Positions 7,364 through 15,151 of a stretch of 21,064 bases of DNA are shown piece after piece. The stretch is taken from the NCBI GenBank assembly GCA_017560855.1, contig JAFZEB010000087.1:1-21064 (forward strand), given 5' to 3'. The notes beneath the pieces are model-generated. The model was not told where the DNA came from. It saw only the letters and a program-made list of their open reading frames with translations, and did no database searches. Origin of the DNA: Ruminiclostridium sp. Lineage in GTDB: Bacteria; Bacillota; Clostridia; Oscillospirales; Oscillospiraceae. The first letter of the stretch is position 1; each line of letters starts with the position of its first letter. The position numbers were made by a program, and so were the translations under genes.

Positions 7364-8704
7364 ATGTCCGCCAGAGAAGCGGCCCTGCTGACCTTAGTCG
7401 CCATGGAGCGGCAGAAGGCATGGTCCAACGGACATCTGAAAAAAGTGATCCGGGACGAGGGCCTGGACCGGCGCGACGCCGCTCTGGCCACCCGTCTCTG
7501 CTTCGGTGTCCTGCAAAATCGGATGCTCCTGGACTACTACCTCCAGCAGTACTCCACCATGAAACTGAACAAGATGGAGAGCAAGGTCCTGGCCAACCTG
7601 CGCTTAGGGTTGTATCAGATGCTCTTCATGACCAAGATCCCCGCCAACGCTGCCGTCAGCGAGGCGGTGGAACTGACCAAAAAGCACTGCAAGAACCAGA
7701 GAGCCAGCGGTATGGTCAACGGTATCCTGCGCAACATCGCCCGGAACCTGGATAACCTGCCCACTCTGGACCGTTCCAGCCGTGCGACTTATCTGTCCCT
7801 GCTCTACAGCCACCCCCAGTGGCTGGTGGAGGAGCTGGAAGGCATGCTCCCCCAAGAGGAAGTGGAAGCTCTCCTGAAGTGGGACAACGGAGAGCCTCCC
7901 GTCACTGTTCAGGTGAATACCTGCCGGGCCACCACCTCCCAGGTCATCGCATCCCTGGAGGAGGAGGGGGTCACCGTGGAGCGCCACCCCTGGCTCCCTG
8001 ACTGCCTGATCCTGTCCGCCACCGGCGATGTAGCCGAGCGGACGGCCTGGAAGGATGGCCACATCTACGCCCAGGACCCCGCCGCCAAGCTGGCTGTCCT
8101 GGCCGCCGGCCTCACCCCCGGCCAGAAGGTGCTGGATGCCTGCGCCGCCCCCGGCGGTAAGTCCTTTGCCTCTGCCATCGTCATGGGTAATGAGGGCTCC
8201 ATCACCTCCTGCGACCTCCACGCCCACAAGAAGGGTCTCATTGAGACCAGTGCCGCCCGTCTGGGTCTGACCTGCATCACCGCCCAGGTGGCCGACGGCA
8301 AGAAGCCCAAGAAGGGCTGGGAAGGGGCCTTTGACACGGTCATTGCCGACGTGCCCTGCTCCGGCCTGGGCGTCATTCGGAAAAAGCCCGAAATTCGCTA
8401 TAAAACCCTGGAGGAGATCAGCGGCCTGCCCCAGATCCAAAAGGATATCCTGGATAACGTAGCCAACTACGTCCGTCCCGGCGGCCTCCTGCTCTACTCC
8501 ACCTGCACCCTCCGAAAGGAGGAGAACGAACAGGTGGCCCAGGCCTTCCTGGCCAGCCACCCCCAGTTCAAACTGGAAGCCTTCACCCTGCCCGGCCCCA
8601 TCGGGGAGGTGGCAGAGGGTCAGTGCACCCTCTGGCCCCAGCGGGTAGAGACCGACGGCTTCTTTATCGCCCGATTCCGCAGAGAGGGGGGAGACCATGC
8701 CTGA
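7364..8704 (+). CDS. rsmB: 16S rRNA (cytosine-967-C5)-methyltransferase RsmB
   Basis: This 446-residue protein has an N-terminal NusB-like RNA-binding domain (about 1-135, with RRDAALATRLCFGVLQNRMLLDYYL). A C-terminal SAM-dependent methyltransferase domain follows. Visible motifs are the SAM loop DACAAPGGKS (258-267), DVPCSGLGVIRKKPE with C332, and YSTCTL with the nucleophilic C381. This two-cysteine arrangement is typical of RNA m5C methyltransferases. It should methylate one cytosine of 16S rRNA in the decoding region. ATG 7364 follows GAAAGGAGGG with good spacing. The 3' end overlaps rlmN by eight bases, indicating coupled expression. Confidence 0.95.
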   Translation: MSAREAALLTLVAMERQKAWSNGHLKKVIRDEGLDRRDAALATRLCFGVLQNRMLLDYYLQQYSTMKLNKMESKVLANLRLGLYQMLFMTKIPANAAVSEAVELTKKHCKNQRASGMVNGILRNIARNLDNLPTLDRSSRATYLSLLYSHPQWLVEELEGMLPQEEVEALLKWDNGEPPVTVQVNTCRATTSQVIASLEEEGVTVERHPWLPDCLILSATGDVAERTAWKDGHIYAQDPAAKLAVLAAGLTPGQKVLDACAAPGGKSFASAIVMGNEGSITSCDLHAHKKGLIETSAARLGLTCITAQVADGKKPKKGWEGAFDTVIADVPCSGLGVIRKKPEIRYKTLEEISGLPQIQKDILDNVANYVRPGGLLLYSTCTLRKEENEQVAQAFLASHPQFKLEAFTLPGPIGEVAEGQCTLWPQRVETDGFFIARFRREGGDHA

Positions 8705-9737
8705 CCTGAAATCCATGACCCCGGAGGAACTCACCGCCTGGTGTAAGGAGCAGGGGATGCCTGCCTTCCGGGGCAAGCAGATCTTCCAGTGGTTTGGCCG
8801 GGGCGTTTCCTCTGTGGAGGAGATGACCAACCTCCCCAAGGCCCTGCGGGAAAAGATCGACCAGGAGGGCCAGTTTTCCGCTCCTGTGGTGGAGAGAAAA
8901 CAGGTCTCAAAACTGGACGGCACCATAAAATATCTCTGGAGACTCTCTGACGGCAACTGCATCGAGACCGTTCTCATGCGTTACCGCCATGGCAACTCCG
9001 TCTGCATCTCCTCCCAGGTGGGCTGCGCCATGGGCTGCGCCTTCTGCGCCTCCACCCTGGGGGGCAAGGTCCGAAATCTGACGGCAGCCGAGCTGCTGGA
9101 CCAGGTGGTCTTCACCCAGAAGGATTCCGGTTACCCCATCTCCAACATCGTCCTCATGGGCATCGGTGAACCTCTGGACAACTATGACAACGTCAAGCGG
9201 TTCCTGGAGTTGGTGAACCATCCCGATGGCATGAACATCGGCATGCGTCACATCTCCCTGTCCACCTGCGGTCTGGTCAAGGGCATCGACCGTCTGGCGG
9301 AGGAGGGCCTGCAGATCACCCTGTCGGTCTCCCTCCACGCCCCCGACGACGAGACCCGCACCAGGCTCATGCCTGTGAACAAGGCCCACAATGTGGACCA
9401 GCTTTTCGATGCCTGCCGCCGGTACTTCAAGAAGACCGGCCGCCGGATCTCTTACGAGTATGCCATGATCGACGGCATGAACGACACCCCCTACCACGCC
9501 GACCTGCTGGCCGGTTATCTGGAGGGGACCATCGCCCACGTGAACCTCATCCCCCTGAACCACGTGGAGGAGAGTCCCTACAAGCCCAGCACGGCCAAAA
9601 ACGTGGCCGCCTTCCAGAAGGCTCTGGAGAAGCGGGGGATCACTGCCACCGTTCGCCGGAGACTGGGCAGCGACATCGACGCATCCTGCGGTCAGCTTCG
9701 CCGGAAGGCCATGAAAGCCAAAGAGGCCCGCAGATGA
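8697..9737 (+). CDS. rlmN: 23S rRNA (adenine-2503-C2)/tRNA methyltransferase RlmN
   Basis: This 346-residue radical-SAM enzyme methylates C2 of A2503 in 23S rRNA near the peptide exit tunnel, and often A37 of some tRNAs. The [4Fe-4S] cluster cysteines are in CAMGCAFC (C110, C114, C117). The mechanistic C-terminal cysteine is C331 in DIDASCGQLRRK. LMGIGEPLDNYDNV and ISLSTCGLVKGIDRL are family blocks, the latter holding the second methyl-carrying cysteine. The N-terminal RNA-binding region includes QGMPAFRGKQIFQWF. Cfr-type resistance enzymes are similar, but gene order and overall match point to housekeeping RlmN. Its ATG lies inside the end of rsmB. Confidence 0.96.
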   Translation: MPDLKSMTPEELTAWCKEQGMPAFRGKQIFQWFGRGVSSVEEMTNLPKALREKIDQEGQFSAPVVERKQVSKLDGTIKYLWRLSDGNCIETVLMRYRHGNSVCISSQVGCAMGCAFCASTLGGKVRNLTAAELLDQVVFTQKDSGYPISNIVLMGIGEPLDNYDNVKRFLELVNHPDGMNIGMRHISLSTCGLVKGIDRLAEEGLQITLSVSLHAPDDETRTRLMPVNKAHNVDQLFDACRRYFKKTGRRISYEYAMIDGMNDTPYHADLLAGYLEGTIAHVNLIPLNHVEESPYKPSTAKNVAAFQKALEKRGITATVRRRLGSDIDASCGQLRRKAMKAKEARR

Positions 9738-9757
9738 GGGAAAGGAGTGACAGCCAT

Positions 9758-10486
9758 ATGGTGGACTTATGGGGTCTGACGGACAAAGGAATGGTCCGGG
9801 CCCAGAACCAGGATGCCTGCGCCTTCCAGCAGAAGGAGGGCTATGCCTGGGCTGTGGTGTGCGACGGTATGGGCGGCGCTGCCGCCGGAGACCTGGCCAG
9901 CACCATGGCCAGAGACCGGTATGAGAGCCACATGGCCTGTCTGGCCGATCCCGCCCTCTATGCCCAGGAGGAGGATCTGATGATCCAGGCCACCCAGGCG
10001 GCCAACCGGGCGGTCTACCTGAAGGCAGGCACCAGCCGGGCCTATGCCGGCATGGGCACCACCCTGGTGGGTGCCTTGGTGAAGGGGAAGGAGCTCTTTG
10101 TGATAAACGTGGGCGACAGCCGGGCCTACCGTATCACAGGCAATGTCATTCGCCGGATCACCCGGGACCATTCCGTGGTGGAGGAACTCATCCAGCATGG
10201 GGCGCTGACCCCGGAGGAGGCCCGCCGCCACCCCCAGAGAAACCTGATCACCCGGGCTCTGGGCACCACCAAGCAAGTACAAGCAGACCTGTTCCGGGAG
10301 ACCGTGGAGGAGGGCGATGCCATCCTCCTGTGTTCCGATGGTCTGGTCAACGAGGTCACCGACCAGGAAATCTTGGAAGAAGTCCTGGCGGGGGGCACGG
10401 CGGCAGAGGTCTGCCATCGGCTTCTGGACCGGGCTCTGAATGCCGGGGCTTCGGATAATGTGACCGTCGTTCTGTTTCAAGTTTGA
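9758..10486 (+). CDS. prpC: PP2C-type Ser/Thr protein phosphatase (PrpC/Stp)
   Basis: This metal-dependent phosphatase of 242 residues opposes the PASTA kinase encoded next. Signatures are LTDKGMVRAQNQD at the start, VVCDGMGG (D36, G37, metal site), GDSRAYR, LLCSDGL and ASDNVTVVLFQV at the end, in the standard order. The frame is open from ATG 9734, which overlaps the rlmN stop. I prefer ATG 9758 because AAAGGAG (9741-9747) lies ten bases before it and the product then begins where the family does. Phosphatase followed by kinase is the universal order in Firmicutes. In Bacillus the pair acts on elongation factors, the GTPase RsgA and cell-wall regulators. Symbols used for it vary (prpC, stp, pppL). 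Confidence 0.94.
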   Translation: MVDLWGLTDKGMVRAQNQDACAFQQKEGYAWAVVCDGMGGAAAGDLASTMARDRYESHMACLADPALYAQEEDLMIQATQAANRAVYLKAGTSRAYAGMGTTLVGALVKGKELFVINVGDSRAYRITGNVIRRITRDHSVVEELIQHGALTPEEARRHPQRNLITRALGTTKQVQADLFRETVEEGDAILLCSDGLVNEVTDQEILEEVLAGGTAAEVCHRLLDRALNAGASDNVTVVLFQV

Positions 10487-10503
10487 ATAAGGAGTATATT
10501 GCC

Positions 10504-12474
10504 ATGGATCAATACATCGGTAAAATGCTCGATAACCGGTATGAAATCCTCGATGTGATCGGGGTTGGAGGGATGGCTGTGGTCTACAAGGCCTACTGCC
10601 ACCGTCTGCAGCGGTATGTGGCCATCAAGGTCCTTAAGCGGGACCTGGCGGCCGACAGCGATTTCCGCCGCCGCTTCCATGAGGAGGCCCGGGCGGTTGC
10701 CATGCTCTCCCATCCGAATATCGTTTCCGTCTATGATGACAGCCGCGGCGATGACCTGGACTACATCGTCATGGAGCTCATTGACGGCCTGACTCTCAAG
10801 CAGTATATACAGAAGAAGAACGGCACCCTCCACTGGCGGGAGGCCCTCTACTTCACCACCCAGATCATCCGTGCCCTGGGCCATGCCCACAGCCGGGGGA
10901 TCATCCACCGGGACATCAAGCCCCAGAACATCATGGTCCTGCGGGACGGCAGTGTGAAGGTGGCAGACTTCGGCATCGCCCGGGTCATGTCCGCCGCCCA
11001 GGCCACCATGACCCAGGAGGCCCTGGGGTCGGTCCACTATATCTCCCCTGAGCAGGCCAGAGGCAGCCACATCGACGCCCGGGCGGATATTTACTCGGCA
11101 GGTGTGGTCCTCTATGAGATGCTTACCGGCCGTCTGCCCTTCGAGGGGGATACCCCTGTGGCGGTAGCCATTCAGCACATCAACGCCACCCCTCTGTCCC
11201 CCAGAGAGCTGAACCCGGATATCCCTGCCGGTCTGGAGGAGATCACCATGAAGGCTATGGCCTCCCGGATCGACCAGCGCTATGTGAACGCCGGGGCCAT
11301 GCTCCGGGATCTGGAGGATTTCCGCAAAAATCCCCAGGTGGTCTTTCACTATAACCTGGCGGCCTTCCACGGCAGCCAGCCCGTCCCTGAGGACACCCAC
11401 CGGATGGGTGACGGGGGAGAGGCCCGCAGACCTCGGCCCCAGACCCGTACTCGAACGGCACCGCCGCCCCCGCCGCCCCCCAGACGATACCGGGAGGAAC
11501 CGGAGGAGGACTATGAGGAGGAAGAGGAGGAGGGCCGCAAGAGCATGGCCATCCCCATTACCATCATCGTCCTGCTGCTGGGTGCCGCCCTGGTTCTTTG
11601 GCTCACCTTCTTCAGCGGCCTTTTTGACAAGAACGGCGTGGAGGTCCCTGACCTGCGTGGCATGACCCTCTCCGAGGTCTACAGCAACAAGGAGATCATG
11701 GAGAATTTCTACGTGGTCCAGGGTGATGTGGAGTACAGCGACAAGTATGAGAAGGACCAGATCATGGATCAGGATCCCTCGCCCAGACGAACGGTCGAAA
11801 AAGGTTCCACCATCACCGTTACGGTGAGCGGCGGCCAGGAGGCCATCGAGATGATCGACGTGACCAACTACACCTATGAGGAGGCCGTCAAGGCCCTTCA
11901 GGCCCTGGGTCTGAAGGTGGCCTCCCCCGAGTATGAATTCTCCGAAGATGTGGAGAAGGACTGGGTCATCTCCTACACGCCTCCCGAGGGCACGGAACTG
12001 TTCCCCGGCGACAAGGTCCACCTGGTCATCAGCAAGGGCCCTGAGGAGATGCCTGTGGTGGTTCCCTCGGTCACCGGCCAGTCCCTGGAGAAGGCCAAGA
12101 AGATGCTGGAGGACCTGGGCCTCACCGTGGCAGGCACCGAAGAGGTGGCCAGCGAACAGCCTGCGGGCACTGTGGTCTACCAGAGCATCGCCCCCAACAC
12201 CGAGGTCACCGAGGGCACGGCCATCACCCTCCACTACAGCAAGGGTCCTGAGGCCAAGCCCATCACCTCCAAACCCATCACCGTGGTCCTGCCTCCTGAG
12301 CCCGAAAGCGTCACCGTGCGCATCACTCTGGGCGGACAGGAGGTCTACAACGATGTGGTGAGCACCTCTGCCGGGACTCTGGTCACCACGGTCAGCGGCA
12401 CCGGCAGCCAGGAAGTCTGCGTCTACATTGACGGTCAGCTTCTGGAGACCTACACGGTAAATTTTGACGCTTGA
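10504..12474 (+). CDS. prkC: PASTA-domain Ser/Thr protein kinase (PrkC/PknB/Stk family)
   Basis: This 656-residue membrane kinase has a cytoplasmic kinase domain (about 13-275) with G-loop GVGGMAVVYKA, lysine K42, catalytic HRDIKPQN (H135-D137), DFG at 155-157 and YISPEQARG. A Pro-run and acidic linker follows (about 305-345), then one membrane span (about 348-370). Three extracellular PASTA repeats lie at about 379-446, 450-516 and 518-588 (starting VPDLRGM, IDVTNYT and VPSVTGQ). A C-terminal beta-rich extension of about 65 residues ends in YTVNFDA. PASTA repeats bind peptidoglycan fragments. In Bacillus this links growth or germination to cell-wall signals. I start at ATG 10504, nine bases after AAGGAG (10489-10494). 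The open frame extends upstream to a TTG at 10483 that overlaps the phosphatase end. Confidence 0.95.
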   Translation: MDQYIGKMLDNRYEILDVIGVGGMAVVYKAYCHRLQRYVAIKVLKRDLAADSDFRRRFHEEARAVAMLSHPNIVSVYDDSRGDDLDYIVMELIDGLTLKQYIQKKNGTLHWREALYFTTQIIRALGHAHSRGIIHRDIKPQNIMVLRDGSVKVADFGIARVMSAAQATMTQEALGSVHYISPEQARGSHIDARADIYSAGVVLYEMLTGRLPFEGDTPVAVAIQHINATPLSPRELNPDIPAGLEEITMKAMASRIDQRYVNAGAMLRDLEDFRKNPQVVFHYNLAAFHGSQPVPEDTHRMGDGGEARRPRPQTRTRTAPPPPPPPRRYREEPEEDYEEEEEEGRKSMAIPITIIVLLLGAALVLWLTFFSGLFDKNGVEVPDLRGMTLSEVYSNKEIMENFYVVQGDVEYSDKYEKDQIMDQDPSPRRTVEKGSTITVTVSGGQEAIEMIDVTNYTYEEAVKALQALGLKVASPEYEFSEDVEKDWVISYTPPEGTELFPGDKVHLVISKGPEEMPVVVPSVTGQSLEKAKKMLEDLGLTVAGTEEVASEQPAGTVVYQSIAPNTEVTEGTAITLHYSKGPEAKPITSKPITVVLPPEPESVTVRITLGGQEVYNDVVSTSAGTLVTTVSGTGSQEVCVYIDGQLLETYTVNFDA

Positions 12475-12484
12475 GTGTGAACCT

Positions 12485-13381
12485 ATGAGTGAACAGAAAC
12501 GAGAAGGAACCATCCTGAAGGCCCTGAGCGGGTTCTACTACGTCCAGTGCGGCCAGGAACTCATCACCACCCGGGCCAGAGGTAAGTTCCGTTACAAAAA
12601 GATCACCCCCCTGGTGGGGGATCGGGTGGCCATCACCGTCCAGGATGACGGCTCCGGCTCCCTGGATGAGATCCTGCCCCGCCGGAACTTTTTCCAGCGG
12701 CCGGCCGTGGCCAACATCGACCAGATGGTCATCATCTGCTCCGGGGCCATCCCGGTGACCGACCCCTTCCTGGTGGACCGGATCACCGCCCTGGCCGAGA
12801 GCAAGAACTGCGAGCCCATCATCTGCATCAACAAGTGGGACCTGGTCCAGGCCGAGGAACTCTATGAGATCTACACCGCCGCCGGCTTCCACACCATCAA
12901 GGTGAGCGCCGAGACCGGCCTGGGCATCGAGGAGCTTCGTGGCCTGCTGGCCGGAAAGGTCTCCGCCTTCACCGGAAATTCCGGTGTGGGCAAGTCCAGC
13001 ATCCTCAACGCCCTGCAGCCCGACTTCGGCATCGCCACCGGTGAGATCAGCGAGAAACTGGGCCGCGGCCGCCACACCACCCGCCACGTGGAGCTCTTTG
13101 AGGTCTCCGGCGGTCTCATCGCCGACACCCCCGGTTTCTCCGCCTTCGACACCGACCGGGGGGAGATCCGGGAGAAGGAAGTCCTCCAGCACACCTTCCG
13201 GGAGTTCAAGCCCTATCTGGACCAGTGCCGCTTCATCGGCTGCGCCCATGTGAAGGAAAAGGGCTGCGCCGTTCTGGCCGCCCTGAAGGCCGGGGACATC
13301 CAGCCCAGCCGCCACCGGAGCTACGTCCGGCTGTATGAGCTGGCCAAGGAGAACAAACCCTGGGAAAATCCCAAAGGATAA
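12485..13381 (+). CDS. rsgA: Ribosome small-subunit GTPase RsgA
   Basis: This 298-residue circularly permuted GTPase helps mature the 30S subunit. An N-terminal OB domain (1-70) is followed by the G motifs in permuted order: NKWD (116-119), SAETGLG, P-loop GNSGVGKSS (164-172), RGRHTTRHV (switch I) and DTPG (214-217). The C-terminal zinc motif is C248, C253, H255 and C261. The ATG at 12485 lies ten bases after the kinase stop and has only a weak ribosome binding site, so coupling to kinase translation is likely. In Bacillus the neighbouring kinase phosphorylates this protein (CpgA). An in-frame TTG at 12464 is possible but would overlap the kinase. It is the last gene of the long run. Confidence 0.96.
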   Translation: MSEQKREGTILKALSGFYYVQCGQELITTRARGKFRYKKITPLVGDRVAITVQDDGSGSLDEILPRRNFFQRPAVANIDQMVIICSGAIPVTDPFLVDRITALAESKNCEPIICINKWDLVQAEELYEIYTAAGFHTIKVSAETGLGIEELRGLLAGKVSAFTGNSGVGKSSILNALQPDFGIATGEISEKLGRGRHTTRHVELFEVSGGLIADTPGFSAFDTDRGEIREKEVLQHTFREFKPYLDQCRFIGCAHVKEKGCAVLAALKAGDIQPSRHRSYVRLYELAKENKPWENPKG

Positions 13382-13389
13382 TAAACACA

Positions 13390-13432
13390 ACCCGTCTGTT
13401 TCAGCATAAACTGAGACAGACGGGTCTTTTTT
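13390..13432 (+). terminator. Strong intrinsic terminator after rsgA
   Basis: A stem of about 15 bp joins ACCCGTCTGTTTCAG (13390-13404) to CTGAGACAGACGGGT (13411-13425) with one G-T pair and the loop CATAAA. It is followed by C and six T (13427-13432). It starts nine bases after the rsgA stop and closes the long operon. The spoVM start lies only 21 bases after the T run. Confidence 0.93.
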
Positions 13433-13453
13433 GCCCAGAAGGGAGGTATCCCA

Positions 13454-13531
13454 ATGAAAATGGTTGTGGTGAACGCCCCCAAAGCTCTGGCCGGGGTGCT
13501 GAAAAAACTCTTCCACATGAAGGAGAAATGA
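13454..13531 (+). CDS. spoVM: SpoVM, small coat-morphogenesis protein of the forespore membrane
   Basis: A 25-codon gene starts at ATG 13454, seven bases after a strong AAGGGAGG site (13439-13446), and stops at TGA 13529-13531. The product begins MKMVVVNAPKALAGVLKKLF and is basic at the end. It aligns without gaps to Bacillus SpoVM: K2, the critical P9, K10, L12, G14, a hydrophobic pair at 15-16 and a basic residue at 17. SpoVM is an amphipathic helix that recognises the convex outer forespore membrane and recruits the ATPase SpoIVA to start the spore coat. In Bacillus it lies downstream of rsgA-rpe-thiN, so the location also fits. The sipL-like coat gene follows directly. Its promoter must overlap the preceding terminator unless it relies on read-through. 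Confidence 0.85.
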   Translation: MKMVVVNAPKALAGVLKKLFHMKEK

Positions 13532-13599
13532 GCATATCAGCCTCTTGGCTCTCATAGTCTGTGATACAAACTACTTACCCGAAAGGAATGGTCACAACT

Positions 13600-15117
13600 A
13601 TGGAACTGGAACTCCGGCGAGAGACTGTCCGGTGCTGGCAAGCCGTCTGCCGCACCACCCTGGAACAGGAGGAGACGGCGGAATGTATCGTCCCGGATGC
13701 CTGCCCGGACATTTGGCAGGTCCTGGACAGCCAGGGGCGGATGCTTCTCCAGAGGAGGGAACCTCAGGAGGGGCGGGGTGAGTTCTCCGGTCTCATCCGG
13801 GTGAACATCCTCTACCAGCCGGAAGGAGAGGGAGCTGTTCAGACCATGGAGGTCACTCTGCCCTTTGCCGCCTCCCCGGACCTGGCTCAGGTGACCCGGC
13901 GGTGTATCCTCCGGGCAGAACCCCGTCTTCTGTGGGTGGATGTCCACCTGCTCAATCCCCGGAAGGTCCTGGTCCGGGCCAACTGGGAGATCCAGGTGGA
14001 GGCATGGCATCCCCATGCCCTTTCCCTGGCCTGCTATGGGGAGGAGGGGGAAACCCATGCCCTCCGCCAGAAGCCGGGAGAGTATCGCAGTCTGGTGACG
14101 GCGGCCATCCAGGAGAAGGCCTTTTCCTATGCGGACGGCCTGACCCTTCCTGCAGGGTGTCCGGTGCCCCAGTCTATCCTGTCTGTCCGGGCGGATTGCA
14201 CCTGCACGGAGGCCCGGGTCATCGGCACCAAACTGGTCTTCAAGGGAGAGGCCCGGCTGCGGCTTCTTCTCCGGGGAGAGGACGAAAGGGTCTTCCCGGC
14301 GGACTTCCGCCTGCCCTACTCCCAGCTTATGGACGCCGGGGAGGACAGTGAGGACGCCCGCTGTCACATGGCCCTTTATTTCAGCGATGTGAAATGCGCC
14401 CTGGACCCGGAGGACCCCCGGATGCTCCAGGCTGAGCTGGACATCCAGGCCCAGGCCCGTCTGGAGAAGGAGGTTCAGGTCCCCGTCCTGTCCGACCTGT
14501 ACAGCACGGCCTGGGAGGTCCAGACCCAGCGGGAAGAGGTCCCCCTGCGGTCCATGGCCGGGGCCAGTGAGGACCAGGTCTCCCTGCGGCAGGTGCTGGA
14601 GACAGCCGAGACTGTGGTAGAGATCCTGGACGTCCAGGCCAGCCTGAGCCGCTGTGACCAGCGCCGGGAGGGAGAGGACTGGGTGATGACCCAGGAGGTC
14701 CGCTGGTCGGTTTTGGTGCGGGGTGAGGAGGGGCCCCTCTGCCTGGACGGCATGACCCGGGCAGAGCATCGTCTCTCCGGTCTTGGGGAAAAGGAAGTCT
14801 CCTGCCGCTGGGAACTCCTTCGGGACCCCGCCGCCGCCCAGACGCCCGGTGGGGTGGAGGTCAGCGGTCTGCTTTCAGTGTCCTGGATGGCCATGGAGAA
14901 CGGGACCATTCCCGTCATCTCTCGGGTGACTCTGGGAGAGAAGCGGGAGAAGACGGGGGAGATGCCTTCGGTGATCATCCGGGCCGTTCGGACGGGGGAG
15001 ACCCTGTGGGACGTAGCCAAGGCCTGCCTTTCCACCGAGGGAGAGATCATGGAGGCCACCGGCCTTACCTCCGGGGAGGTCTGGCCGGGCCAGATGCTTC
15101 TGATTCCCAGAGGCTAA
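13600..15117 (+). CDS. sipL: SipL-like spore coat morphogenesis protein (DUF3794 repeats + LysM)
   Basis: This 505-residue protein has repeated DUF3794 (SPOCS) domains, the first at about 10-110 (with ECIVPDACPDIWQVLDSQGR) and others at about 150-250 and 290-400. It ends in one LysM domain at about 455-505 (VRTGETLWDVAKACLSTEGE, then WPGQMLLIPRG). This layout and length match SipL of Clostridioides difficile, which binds SpoIVA through its LysM domain and is the clostridial counterpart of SpoVID in coat attachment. The start is probably ATG 13600 after GAAAGGA (13581-13587), a 12-base gap. An in-frame GTG at 13561 and an ATG at 13588 are less likely. The pairing with spoVM supports a coat role. 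Function is inferred from family and context. Confidence 0.85.
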   Translation: MELELRRETVRCWQAVCRTTLEQEETAECIVPDACPDIWQVLDSQGRMLLQRREPQEGRGEFSGLIRVNILYQPEGEGAVQTMEVTLPFAASPDLAQVTRRCILRAEPRLLWVDVHLLNPRKVLVRANWEIQVEAWHPHALSLACYGEEGETHALRQKPGEYRSLVTAAIQEKAFSYADGLTLPAGCPVPQSILSVRADCTCTEARVIGTKLVFKGEARLRLLLRGEDERVFPADFRLPYSQLMDAGEDSEDARCHMALYFSDVKCALDPEDPRMLQAELDIQAQARLEKEVQVPVLSDLYSTAWEVQTQREEVPLRSMAGASEDQVSLRQVLETAETVVEILDVQASLSRCDQRREGEDWVMTQEVRWSVLVRGEEGPLCLDGMTRAEHRLSGLGEKEVSCRWELLRDPAAAQTPGGVEVSGLLSVSWMAMENGTIPVISRVTLGEKREKTGEMPSVIIRAVRTGETLWDVAKACLSTEGEIMEATGLTSGEVWPGQMLLIPRG

Positions 15118-15120
15118 TGA

Positions 15121-15148
15121 AAAAGACCGCCGTTAGGCGGTCTTTTTT
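15121..15148. terminator. Bidirectional intrinsic terminator between convergent genes
   Basis: A perfect 11-bp stem joins AAAAGACCGCC (15121-15131) to GGCGGTCTTTT (15136-15146) with a GTTA loop. T runs follow on both strands. It starts three bases after the sipL stop and ends four bases before the stop end of the minus-strand DUF255 gene, so it can serve both. Confidence 0.93.
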
Positions 15149-15151
15149 ACG

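Noticed and set aside
13531..13572. Possible sigma-E promoter for sipL, with GCATATC (13532-13538) and GATACAAA (13563-13570)
   Set aside because: The elements individually resemble the consensus, but they are 24 bases apart instead of about 14, so I do not report it as a promoter.
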